A DNA stretch of 64,000 nt from Adineta ricciae (Eukaryota > Rotifera > Eurotatoria > Adinetida > Adinetidae), in NCBI GenBank assembly GCA_905250025.1, contig CAJNOJ010000014.1, positions 255,624 to 319,623 on the forward strand, given 5' to 3'. Under the pieces are notes generated by a model that was given only the letters and a program-made list of their open reading frames with translations, was not told where the DNA came from and did no database searches. The stretch's first letter is position 1, and each line of letters starts with the position of its first letter. The position numbers were made by a program, and so were the translations under genes. This document shows positions 11,890 through 23,044 of this stretch, one piece after another.

Positions 11890-12849
11890 AAAAACGATGG
11901 GCGTTCGACAAACGTAAAGATAAAAAATAACACAAGACAAAAAGCAGACAGATAAATAGCAAATAATAAACTCAAACGAAGGTTGTTTTCGTTCGCTTCA
12001 TCCTGTTGGACGGCGGTTATTTTGTTAATGTATACATTTTAAAGGATTGATGAAGAATAGCGACAACTGTCGTTGACTATTTCTAATAAGAAGTCCTCAA
12101 TGTTCGTTCTGTTTTCGTAATTAAATGACACGGTGAAAATACAAATTTAAGTACAATATAATGCGTTCACTCAACATGAAGAGTCATCGATTTCTGCACA
12201 AACAGTTGTCTACTGAAGTGCATATCCATGCATTCTCTTCTTTTACCACTCAGATCAAAGTGCATCTCTTTGACACTATCACTAAATAAAGATGAATTCA
12301 TTGCACATTTGACTTTCATAAATAACGACACGAGGAATGTGTTCATCGCGTTCTAACAGATATTATCTATCTTCTATCCAATGATCAATTCAATTTTTAC
12401 ATTTTAGGATTAGTGGTTCAATTCTGATTAATTCATACTTGACTATCAAAAATTGACCTTTGATTTCACAAGAATGTTACGTAAATACATATCTTTTCGA
12501 GTTATTTTGTCGACAAATATTTATCATTCTATGCTTCTTTTTCGCTTACATGACTATCCAAATAGCAGTTGGTTTTTGAATGTTATTTCGTTGATATGTA
12601 TCTTGAAAGGTGTTTGGCAAACGATTAGGGAGCTGGCATAGGTCTTTTTTCAAATTTCGATTGTATACTCTTGTTATCTTTTACGATGTCAATGAGATTT
12701 TATCAGTGACATTGCGCACTAAGGAAAGTGAGGCAATATATATTTCTCCTGTAATGCATATTCGTTTTAGTTGTGCAAAGATGTTTTCGAATCACGATTA
12801 TTTTCTTTTATTTTCAGAAGAAAAGAAACATCTTTGAAAACATCCTGGT
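11890..12849. other. Divergent spacer between Dabb gene and riboflavin transporter
   Basis: About 0.96 kb without a supported gene between divergently transcribed neighbours, so it should hold both promoters. Near its right end a strong pyrimidine-rich acceptor (TTTTCTTTTATTTTCAG) lies about 31 bp before the transporter ATG, which suggests a 5'-UTR intron or spliced-leader addition site. Confidence 0.5.
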
Positions 12850-14106
12850 ATGTTACGTGATAAGAGTTTCACACTAACGGCGCTTCTTCTGATTGTCTTC
12901 GCCCTATCCACTTGGCTTGATGTGAATGGTGTGTGGGTTGAACTTCCTTTGATTGTCAACGAAGCGCCAGAAGGGTGGTCTTTACCATCGTATTTAACTT
13001 TAGCGATTGCATTGAGTAACATCGGACCATTGATTATCGTTCTATTAAAACTTCGTTTCAAAAAGCGTCTTGATGAACGAATATTTATCTATGTAGAAAT
13101 TCTAGTTGGCATCATATCATGCGCTTTAATTGCTCAACACTGGAACACAACAAGTTATTTTGCTGGTCGACCACATTCGGTATTCTTTTTAATTTTAGTT
13201 TTTTTACTCGGCACATTGGACACAACATCGACTGTAACTTATGCGGATTATATGAAGCGATACCATGCGAAATTGTTAAATGCATTGTATCTTGGCGAAA
13301 GTTTAACATCGTTGATTCCGTCTATTTTAGCATCGATTCAGGGCGTAGGCGGGGAAGCAATCTGTCGAGAGAATTCGACATATCCTGAGTATTCTTCTCC
13401 ACGATTTTCTGTTCAAGTTTATTTTTGGACATTCGTCGGCATTATCCTTCTTTCCCTGATTGCTTTTCTCTTACTGGAATTCTCATCCATTTCAAAAACG
13501 CAACGAACTTTCAATGTAATGGAGTTCTCCGTTGAAACAAGTCTTACTCCAGATAGTCAAACAACATCATTGCATATGTCGAAGAAACACTATTATATCT
13601 TACTCGCGTTCGGATTTCTATCCAGTATTATCATATACGGCATTCTACCTTCGATTGGCACTTATGCTGTTTTACCATACTCTCAACGAGCGTATTACAT
13701 TTCCAGTCTCATTTTACCGATATCAAATCCATTATCAGTTTTACTTGGTATCTTCTTACGAAGTATCTTGAGCATTTTTACATTAACAATTTTGCTTATT
13801 TGTGCCACTTGTATATCTATGTACGTGATTGTTGTTGCTGCCTTAAGCCCATGTCCACCATTACACGACTCGGCAGGCGGTGCTGTGTTAATCATTAGTT
13901 GTTATTTCCTAGCATATCTACTGTTTTATTATATAAGATTGGTTCTTGGCAACCGGATCCGGCAAGAATTTCCACGCGAAAGTGGATTGTTTTGGTTTGG
14001 AGCAGCAAGTCAATTCGGCAGTCTAGTTGGAGCAATTCCAATGTATCTACTTATCAATGTCTACAATCTATTTAAAAGTCGAGCTGTGTGTCAAGCATAC
14101 TGTTAA
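12850..14106 (+). CDS. SLC52A: Riboflavin transporter, SLC52A family
   Basis: A single exon of 418 residues, close to the 440-470 of vertebrate RFVTs. The family start is very clear: ALSTWLDVNGVWVELPLIV then EAPEGWSLPSYLTLAIALSN. Later landmarks are HAKLLNALYLGESLTSLIPS followed by LASIQGVG, the loop with AICRENSTYPEYSSPRFSV, ILPSIGTYAVLPYS, VVAALSPCPPLHDSAGG, and a C-terminus ending in YNLFKSRAVC. About eleven hydrophobic helices are apparent. The product should be a plasma-membrane facilitator for vitamin B2, which animals must take up. The long variable loop between TM6 and TM7 is shorter than in human RFVT2, explaining the smaller size. Confidence 0.93.
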   Translation: MLRDKSFTLTALLLIVFALSTWLDVNGVWVELPLIVNEAPEGWSLPSYLTLAIALSNIGPLIIVLLKLRFKKRLDERIFIYVEILVGIISCALIAQHWNTTSYFAGRPHSVFFLILVFLLGTLDTTSTVTYADYMKRYHAKLLNALYLGESLTSLIPSILASIQGVGGEAICRENSTYPEYSSPRFSVQVYFWTFVGIILLSLIAFLLLEFSSISKTQRTFNVMEFSVETSLTPDSQTTSLHMSKKHYYILLAFGFLSSIIIYGILPSIGTYAVLPYSQRAYYISSLILPISNPLSVLLGIFLRSILSIFTLTILLICATCISMYVIVVAALSPCPPLHDSAGGAVLIISCYFLAYLLFYYIRLVLGNRIRQEFPRESGLFWFGAASQFGSLVGAIPMYLLINVYNLFKSRAVCQAYC

Positions 14107-14169
14107 AGATGAATAAATTCCTAGTAGAATCTGTTTTACTGAAAGACATTCTATAGATACAAGCAACAA

Positions 14170-14619
14170 TTAGAATTTCTTTGTATGTTTAAATGATTTT
14201 CGATCAAGCCAAGGATCCGGTCGTGGTATTCGAACAGGTTTCAGAGGTTTGTACTTGTCTTTTATTTCACAAAACGGTTTGCTTGCGGCTTTGGCAGCTT
14301 CAGTAAATGGAAAGAATGGTGCTTCTAAAACAGATCAAAAACTTTTGTTAGAAACAAAACAACGTAAAGATTTTGCATTCTGCGTACCAACGACAACTTC
14401 TTCACCTTTGATCAGTTTTTCCCATAGATATACTTGACCCTTCTTTCGTCCTAATTGGTTATGAATTCCTTTGTTCGCCATACGTTTCATTATGTTCACA
14501 CGATGCTTTGATTCGTAAAGAAAAGCAGTCCGCACGGGTTGCATTGGTAATATACTAGGAAGGGCATTTCGAACTGTATTCGTCAGCACAGATGCTCGCA
14601 ATACGAATGAACTTATCAT
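14170..14619 (-). CDS. Orphan mitochondrial-type basic protein (128 aa)
   Basis: Exons 14388-14619 and 14170-14324 join across a 63-bp intron to 128 residues. The N-terminus (MISSFVLRASVLTNTVRNAL) has Arg, Ser and hydrophobic residues and no acids for more than 35 residues, like a mitochondrial presequence. The rest is strongly basic and Pro-rich, with KHRVNIMKRMANKGIHNQ, GRKKGQVYLWEKLIKGEE and a tail RIPRPDPWLDRKSFKHTK. I do not recognise the family. The ATG lies 96 bp behind the stop of mitoribosomal uL24m on the same strand, with the acceptor-like TTGATTTTCAG nine bases before it. Size, charge and context suggest a small mitoribosomal or mitochondrial assembly protein; this is inference. 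Confidence 0.65.
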
Positions 14620-14715
14620 TCTCCTAATCTGAAAATCAAAGTAGAAAACGAAATATAGAATATCAATTTATCTATTGTATAACAAAACAGATGTTTTTAT
14701 TCTTTGTATCTTTAA

Positions 14716-15392
14716 CTAATAGATATACACAGGACCACGCTTCTTCGTTTCTACAATACCATTCACTTGCATTAATTCTTCGGCAACTGTCATCAATTTC
14801 GGTTCAAATGTAACAGCTTTCAGGTCATCATCGACAGTGTCATTAGGACCGGCTAGAATAAAATAAATATGCAGTTCAATGATGTTTCTCTAATTGATAT
14901 TTATTACGTTTGTATGTTTTCTTTTTGGCATAGTCATTGGTTTCTTCCCAGGCAGGTGACTTAGGAATAATACGACCGGATCTAGTAGAGACACGCACAT
15001 GTTCACCTTCAGCTGTATATCGCCATTCGATAGTACACGGTTTTCTAAAATATGACCATCAGATATGAGAAAGACAATATCGACTGAATATGCAGTGTTT
15101 CGTACCCATCATAAGGATCGATTAGTTTTACTTGATATGGAGCAATTAACGGTTTTTCTTTGGCAGCAATCGAAGAACTTGCAATTGCGCCGCCGCTCAC
15201 TCGTTGAATTTCCTACAAGACGAATGAACGAATAACAACTGTATCATATACAAAGTATAATCATACTAGATTTAATCCACCGACAAAAACCGCATTCATT
15301 TCACGAATATAAGCAATAACATTGCTCTGTTTGCCTTTGTCTTTTCCAACCATGACTTCAACCTGTCGAGAAAGATTTCAAATGATGCCGTG

Positions 15393-15428
<36 letters not shown>

Positions 15429-15764
15429 ATCGAACATACCAAATCTCCACGAAAGAAATCCCACGTCTTCAAAGGTTCGATCAATTGTGGATGTCGGGTT
15501 CCTTGCCTTGGGTCATTATTACGTCGCGCAAGATCCGCCCATGGTGGATCCTGCGTATATATCCATGGATTGTTATACTTAATTGTTTTATGTGGTATAA
15601 CATTCATATTTCCCTCTAAAAGAAGGTGATGATAGACATATGATTAAAGAGAAGTCCGGGCAATCTTTACCAATTACAGTTCCATTGAATTTCATCCGTT
15701 CAACAAATCTCTTTGGCATATGAAAATAATCACTCCATCGTAAGATGGGTGTCAGACGCACCAT
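14716..15764 (-). CDS. MRPL24: Mitochondrial large ribosomal subunit protein uL24m
   Basis: A multi-exon gene of about 220 residues beginning [20 protein letters not shown]. The KOW-type core reads WDFFRGDL-(intron)[20 protein letters not shown] followed by [10 protein letters not shown], matching uL24m 'GDTVEILEGKDAGKQGKV...VVGGLN'. Downstream are [20 protein letters not shown] and [16 protein letters not shown], then a C-terminus ending KKRGPVYIY, close to human 'RKYKKVYWY'. It is a component of the 39S mitoribosome near the exit tunnel. The intron inside the KOW motif (about 15364-15438) holds a (GA/TC)n microsatellite. A TTTCAG acceptor lies just upstream of the ATG. Confidence 0.9.
15395..15426. 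repeat. (GA)n microsatellite inside a uL24m intron
   Basis: About sixteen GA units on the plus strand; on the transcribed minus strand this is a (TC)n tract within a roughly 75-bp intron, acting as or near its polypyrimidine tract. Confidence 0.9.
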
Positions 15765-16465
15765 TTCTTTTCAATAATCTGAAACTAAAGTTTAGCTCTC
15801 GAATGGCACTGTCATCAGTTATAGAGAAACTCTTTTAGTTCTTGTTGTTTGTTGCTTTTTTTAATAATCCATCTGTTTGTGCAAGCGAGAAAAAAAAGAA
15901 CAAAAAACATATGGTGGTGATAATGTACACAGTCGAAGAAGCAAAAAAACGGGGAAAAAAAGAGAAACACCGAATGAAAGAAATATGTAAACATAGATAC
16001 GAGCGCACATCTTAGTTTGCTTTTTTATGTGTGTGTACATGTCCATCATCAGATTTGAACAATAATACGTCACGCCTCGAAAACCAACAAAGTCTTTCTC
16101 ATCTGCATAATCATCAAAAGAAATACAAGAATAGTCGAAATCGTATGAGAAAGTCCTGTGGACAAGAATAAAAGCAGCACAATTATTGGGCTAGAGGGTT
16201 TTTAATAAGAGCAAAGAAAGAGACAGTTTACTTGAAAGACACATGTAAAAGAAGAAAAAAAAACCAAGAAAAACGTATATACAAGGCTAGCCTAAATACA
16301 TATACACACTCACTCACATCACATATATATATATAAATATGTACATTTTAAAAGAAGCCTATCTTCGTCGATAGAAAAAAAAATTGTTGTAGGGATCACG
16401 ACCGGGGTGAAAGAAAAATTATCAACATGCATTCGAGCCCATGGTAAACTCGTTGATGATTCGGT
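15765..16465. other. Intergenic spacer, no gene seen
   Basis: The 5' flank of uL24m and the 3' flank of the MAST kinase gene. A-rich and T-rich runs and a short TA tract near 16322-16335 are the only notable elements. Confidence 0.55.
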
Positions 16466-19400
16466 TCAAGATGAACGAGTTAATTGATCATGATAGAATA
16501 CATCGCGATAATGTGGACTTGCTTGAACGTTTCGATTGAGATTAGTTTCCAAAATGAATGGAGGTTGAGATATCGAAGGCGATGGATGAACAGGTGTCTG
16601 ATGAAAAACTTTCTTCTTATGAGTTGCTGTCATGGGTACATAGCAATGATTTCGTCTTGGTTTCTGTTCATGACGGTTCTGTCGAGACTAGAATAGAACA
16701 ACGAAAATATACACACACATGGATTCAATAATCCTCTTGTTGAAGAAAACACAATTAATTATAAAAAATAAAACGTAGTCATATGTTAGTTGGTTACCTT
16801 AGATTATCATTGTATCAATCGAGTATTTTGTATGCGTATAGTAATATTGGTTGATCAAAACACAAAAAAAAGTAAACCCACACAGAGTTATATGTATATT
16901 TACATAACACACACAAGCGTCAGCGCGTGGCTGTCTGTTATTTTAAAAGATGGCATTTATATATTGAAGCAAAGCGCGGGCACACAGACATTCAGAGCTG
17001 ATCACTCTGAGCGTTATCGCTGTTGTTTTCGTTATTGTTTACCGGATATTGAATCTGGCTATGCTGATGAGGAAAGACGGGTGGTTCAGATAGAGTTTTA
17101 CAAAGAGAGTGATGTGCAGATGGATTTGATGTCGGTAGATTTGAATTTGTTGTGCTCGATGATGTTGCCGATGAAGGACATTTAGCCAAAGGCGAAACAG
17201 ATATCTCAAATTAGGAAAAGACAAAAGAAAAGTAAACATTCGTTGATACACAGAGAGATCGTTAGTCTGCCCAAGCATACCTGTGATTTCTGCCTTGCAA
17301 TTAATGGTAATAGTGTGGGTTGAGGAGAGTCTGGTTCAGTGCCAGTCGGTGTCGGTGGTTTGAGCGGTGCCTGAAGTGGTGGCCATTCGGATGAATCAAG
17401 TATGTTGGGACGAGGTTGATGATAATTTACTGATGCAGATCGTTCGTTGTTATGCTCATGGATCGATTGATTATTAAACAAAAGTAATGGTAACGATGAC
17501 GAGAGTATAGATGTGTTTGTCGTTGTTAATGTATGTGCTAGATTGGTATTGGTTATAAACGTTGTTGGAATGGTTAATGGGAGGCCAGCAGCGACCGCTG
17601 CTGCTTCCATATCTCGCGCTACTTTTCTTTCACTCAAACGTCGAAAGAGTGAATTGTTTTGCGGATGCTTCTTATTTAGATTAGTTGCTGCATTATTTCC
17701 ATTACTATTATTTGAATTAATACTGGAAGAGTTTCCTGACGAGTTCGTTCGATATTTTAGGCAATATGGTTGATGATATGAATTGCTCGTTTGAGTTTTC
17801 TTGTTATCGTAATAGTGTTGTTGTTGATAGCGAATCTTCTGTTTTGAAGGTGAACGACGTCGTCCACCAGTACGTATCTGAGTTTCTGAACAAGGAATTG
17901 CTCGGATAGACAATTTCGGTGAACCACTTAAAATTAACTTCACAACTTCAGGATGTAGAAGACCAGCAACAGGGCGTTCATTCACATGAGTAATAACATC
18001 ATTCGGCCTTAGGCCAGCTTCTTCAGCTGGGCCTTCAACAGCGACGACAACATGTTGCGTTGTATAATAGTCGGTGTTACCATGAAAGACTTTAACAGCA
18101 CGTAGTGTAAAGCCAAAACTTCGGGGACCACGACGAATGATGATCGGTGGTCGAAGATTGTGTGTTAATGAGTGTACAGGTGATATTGTTGATGATGAAA
18201 ATGAATTTTGTTGATGAGCTCGGAGAGTTGTATCACGTTCGAGAGGCGAGACAGCCATGTTATGACGCTGTGTATGACGATAAGAACGATCATCCTAAGC
18301 AAATAAATGAAATTTACTTGCAAACAAAGAAGAAAAAAAACCTACTGGATTGTTAAACCAGACTGGTGGCGGCGGTGATGACGAAGAAGAAGACGATGAA
18401 AATGATTTCGATAAAGATCGTGGGAAACTTCGTTGTTGATTATTGTATTTAATTGGTCTGTTTGTGTTTGCTACTGATGTGGTCGTCAACGTCGTTGTGG
18501 TTGCTGTTGTTAGATGAGATGAAATGACTTTATGTGTTGGTGCTGGTATCAACGAATTTGATGATGCTGATTTCTTAAATTCAGTTTCATTGATAACGGC
18601 TGCCTTTGGTGTAGTTTGTGATGATGTTGACGAGTTATTTGATTGCAGGATGTCTTGCGACTTGGTATTTGATGGAATAGGAATACTATTCGCTGGTGTT
18701 GGTGATGTTGTTGATTGTTTTGGACGTAGAGGAGATAGGACTCGAGGTATTCGCACTTTCTTATGGTGGTAATGATGGCGTGGTTTACCTTTTTGTTGTT
18801 GATTGTCATCACCACTATCATTCGCATTTTGCTGTTCAAGTAATCTAAGTGACGTTTTACGTTGCTTGTAATGTTTCGTTGTTGTCGAAGGTGTACTGGT
18901 AGTGATTGCAGCTGTTTTCTTTTCTTCGACATTTTTTGTTATCGGAGCTAATGTAGAATTTGGAATTGAGGATGAAAGTGACGATGATGAGGAAGAGTTT
19001 TGTCTTGACAGTGATATATTCGATGATAGAAGCTTATCGGAGCCAGCTGATGCTACGGAATTATTCTTATGAGATGGTGTTTCTGATGAATTATCATCTG
19101 ATGAGACAAGCAATGGTTCAAACGTATCCGAACCAAATGTTGGCTGAACGGGCGACGGTTCAACTGCAGAAGAAATGAAACCAAATGAGGATAAAGATGC
19201 CAACGAGAAAAGAAACTTACCCTTATCTCTTGTCTGTGGTGGCATTGATTGCGACATAACAAGTGGTTGAAAAGCACTTGGTGAATTAATTCTTATAATA
19301 TTATCAGGATTAAAACATTCAGAACATGAATTCGTTCTTGATACATCCGTTGATGAGACCTCCGATGCAGTTGTGTTTGTTGTTGTCGAATCTTGAGGAT

Positions 19401-22400
19401 GTTGGGTTTTATTTGAATGACGTTGTTTCGAATTACCCGATAGTTCCGAGACGTATTTTAGCGAGACGGATGAAAATGAAGCGAATAATATATCGGAATC
19501 ATTGTCAGGTAATGCTACTTGTGTTTGTTTATTTGTTGTCGACGATAAAATATCATCATCTGAGTGTTGATAACGATCTTCCCGCGTATCGAAATACGAT
19601 GTATCATCAGGTGATTCTAATACTGGTACGAAGTCAGCCTTTTCACGTAATAAAGTATTCCAATTAATACAAGCACAAAATGGATGTGCACGAATTTCTA
19701 AAGCACCACCTAATGTACCCAAACGTTGCGATGGATCATGTTCAAGAAGTTGTTCAATTAAACTCTTCGCTTCGGGACAAAAGACTTGTTCCGATGAGTC
19801 GAAACATGTCGAGGAAGACAAATCAAGCGTTGACTCATCGAGAATGTCAGGCCATTCGATTTGTCCGTTGATAACATTCACAAATAACTCGTCAGGTGTA
19901 TTACCCGTAAAGGGTGGTACACCAACTAAAAATTCATATAAAATAATACCCATACTCCACCAATCGACCGGTTTACCATAACCTTTTCTAAGAATAACTT
20001 CAGGTGCTATGTATGACGGTGTTCCGCATATTTGCTTATCATTGAATGCTTTCGTTTCTTTATCGATATGTTTTTCATAAAAAGTCGTTGTTAATGACAT
20101 CAAACCAATTTTCGATAAGCCAAAATCGGTTAGTTTTATATGGCCAACAGCTGTTATAAGCAGATTATCTGGCTTAAGATCACGATGAATAATACCATAG
20201 GAATGAAGATACTCCACAGCTAGTGTGGTTTCAGCAAAATACATTCGTGCTATGTCGATATTCAAAGGTCCACCGATGTTTTTTAATAATGTAGCAACAT
20301 CTCCACCTTCGACGTACTCCATCACAAGACATAGATGCTTTTTCGTTTCGAATGTGCATATCAATGCAACAACGAATGGATTATCAGTAAATGTCATGAT
20401 GTCGCGTTCGACAAAAGCTTGTTCGACTTGGTTTCGTAAGATTAGATGAGTCTTGGAAATCTTCTTCACTGCATATCGTTCCTGACTTTGACGATGTTTG
20501 ACTAAGTGAACGGCACCATAAGCTCCATTCGAGATTAGTTTAATCACTTCGAAATCGTCTTCACATGGAGCTTTAGTCGACAATGAATGCTCAATCGGTG
20601 GAAACGTAGAATTCGGTGTGATAGTTAAATAGTTCGAATCTGTTAATGATTCGCTTTCGCTTTCCGATAGACCAACACTTGTTTTGCTATCGACAGAATC
20701 ATGTCGTTCAAGATCACTTGATTCATTGACCTAAATAGAGAAAAATCGATCAGAGTTTTTTGCGAATGAGATGCATACAACTAGCGAATTACCTGTAATG
20801 CATCGATAACTTCAAGTGGATTCCGATCTAAGTTAAGTTTCGAACAAATATATTTCGGAATATCTTGTTTAATGTTTCCATTGATCTTTGCTTGACACTC
20901 TACTTCATCTAGCGTTCGCAAGAAATCTTCCGGATCGAACTCTAAGCATTCTAATAGACGTGCTGATCGTGCTGTTGTTAACAGAAGATTTCGCGCAACG
21001 GTTTGCAGATTTTCAATCGCTTGTGGACATTTTTCCTTTGCATTCAACAACAAACGCTCTAGATTCGTTGTCATTTCATTGAAGTACAACGTTGTTATTA
21101 AATCTTCATGTGACTTTTCCAAGCAATCCTTGGCTAATTCAACAATTTGATTATGAATGAATCGAGCTGATCCGTCCGAACAATATTCGTATTTATCAAC
21201 TGTTTTATGCGTATCAATAAAATTTTGTAGACGTTCTTCCATTTGTACCTTCGCAGTAGGATAACGTTCCTTGTAGATGTATGCCATTGTATTCATGTCC
21301 TGAGCGGGCATAGTCATCATTTTACATGGCGATGAGGAGATATTCGCATCGAGCATCGACATTGACAATGAACGTGATTCCAAACGTTGTAAACTTCCAT
21401 AGATGAAATCATCATGTGGACTACCATTCGATGAACTTCCTTCGTTTGAATTCGGTAAATTGCTTGGCTGTTTACATGTGCAGACATGTTGTTGGCTTTG
21501 CTGTTGTTGCTGTTGCTGATGTTGAAGACGTTCTGATGAGGAGTATTGTGAACTTTCGTGTGAATGGCATGTTATCGGTGTTGTTGTTCCATAACCGCTT
21601 GATGATGGAGCTGATGTTAATGACCATCGACGGTTGGAATTATCATCGAGATTCACGATCGGTTTGAATGCACTGGTGGACGATGGATTGAACGCATTCG
21701 CTGTCTTATTTGCGTCTTGCGGTTCAGACAATGCTGGACATAAGGTCTGTTGTTGAGGAGATAGTTGTTTTCTTAGGACATGTTTCAAATTGATCAGATT
21801 CAAACTGGATAAATTCGAACGACGTGAACTTGGTCGACGCAATGGATAGGGAAAGAAATGTTGCGTTTGTTGACTTTGTGATGGTGTTAGTTGATGGTTG
21901 GTAGGATTGGATTGATTTGTCTGCGAATTATTTTGCTCATTTGTTGTTGATGATGATGTCCGAGGTGATGACTTAAGTGATGGCGATATCTGATAGAAGT
22001 AATTCATCTGTATTGAATTCAAATTAGGCTCTGATTGTCCTAAACGTAAACGACGTAAACGGGAGAGATTCGTTGTTTGTTGATTATGCGAAAGAATCTC
22101 AGGCGATTGTGAATTGTTTACCGATGTTGACATCACGTTTGAACAATTCGATGATGTTGATAATAACTGTGCTTGAGAGACCATCCAACTGCGACGACGA
22201 AGACGTTCTTCAGCAAATTTCTTCGAATTTTGTTCACGATAACGAACTAAATGTTGACCTGACCCAGTTGATGAACGTTTACGCGTTAGGGGATGTTGTT
22301 GATAATGAGATTGTTGAAGTGTAGTCACCGGTTCACTCGATTCACGTTCCTCAACACTTAATAAATGAGCATCAGCATTTTCATTGGATACCGCTGCTGC

Positions 22401-23044
22401 TGTTGTTGGCACCGATGGTGTACCAGTTGAGTCGACGTCTAGAAAGAACAACATTAGAAAATTAGAAGAATGCTTTTGTAGATCGATTAATATATGGATA
22501 AAGATAAAATCACGTCGGAATTTGATGAAGACGATTGGAATTCCATCCATAAAGTCCGTGTTTTAGGAAAAATATACAACTATACAGTCATAAGATAGTA
22601 TCGTTCTTTTGTTGTGTAGATGACGTTTGGTTAAAGGGTACGAAAATATGGCTGTATAGAAGGAGTAGGTTTTTCATTTGAGAGAACAAGGAAAAGAAAC
22701 AATAGCATTCCATTAATATTTATCATCAAGCGAGAATAATTACCCGAAACAACAACAAATAGTTTTTTTGATTTTTCTTCATTGTCATCTGGTTTGAATT
22801 GAGTATTAAGATTTTGTTCGGATGATATGTTCTCATTAATTGTCGGTTCAAAGATAAGATCTGCTGCTGAATTTGTTAAAACTTGAGATTGACTAGGCGT
22901 TGTCTGTGATTTGCATTTTCTTGTTAAACTGTTTGTTATTTGTAATTCATCATCTTTGGTAAATGGTGTTACTGTGATCGATGATGAACCTGTCAATGTT
23001 GATGTTGTCTTGTGTTTAGATTTTTGACTGAAGAATTTTCTCAT
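16466..23044 (-). CDS. MAST: MAST-family microtubule-associated Ser/Thr kinase
   Basis: Six exons (22744-23044, 20793-22438, 18346-20730, 17281-18294, 17043-17204, 16466-16687) join in frame to 1,909 residues. Order of parts: Ser/Gln-rich N-terminus; the MAST-specific helical domain (DUF1908) from [19 protein letters not shown] to [16 protein letters not shown]; an AGC kinase domain; a long Ser/Thr/Asn/Gln-rich linker; a PDZ domain ([19 protein letters not shown] ... [20 protein letters not shown]); and a disordered tail. The kinase is intact: glycine loop [12 protein letters not shown], lysine in [21 protein letters not shown] in LTDFGLSK, and [15 protein letters not shown] kinases link cytoskeleton and PTEN-type partners through the PDZ. 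Reading through the last donor instead would end the protein at 16992, giving an alternative tail. The start is the first ATG after a TTTTTGTCCAG acceptor, so an upstream exon cannot be excluded. Confidence 0.9.

Noticed and set aside
18524..22324. Several plus-strand frames of 60-113 codons across the MAST gene
   Set aside because: Shadows of Ser/Gln/Asn-rich coding sequence on the minus strand.
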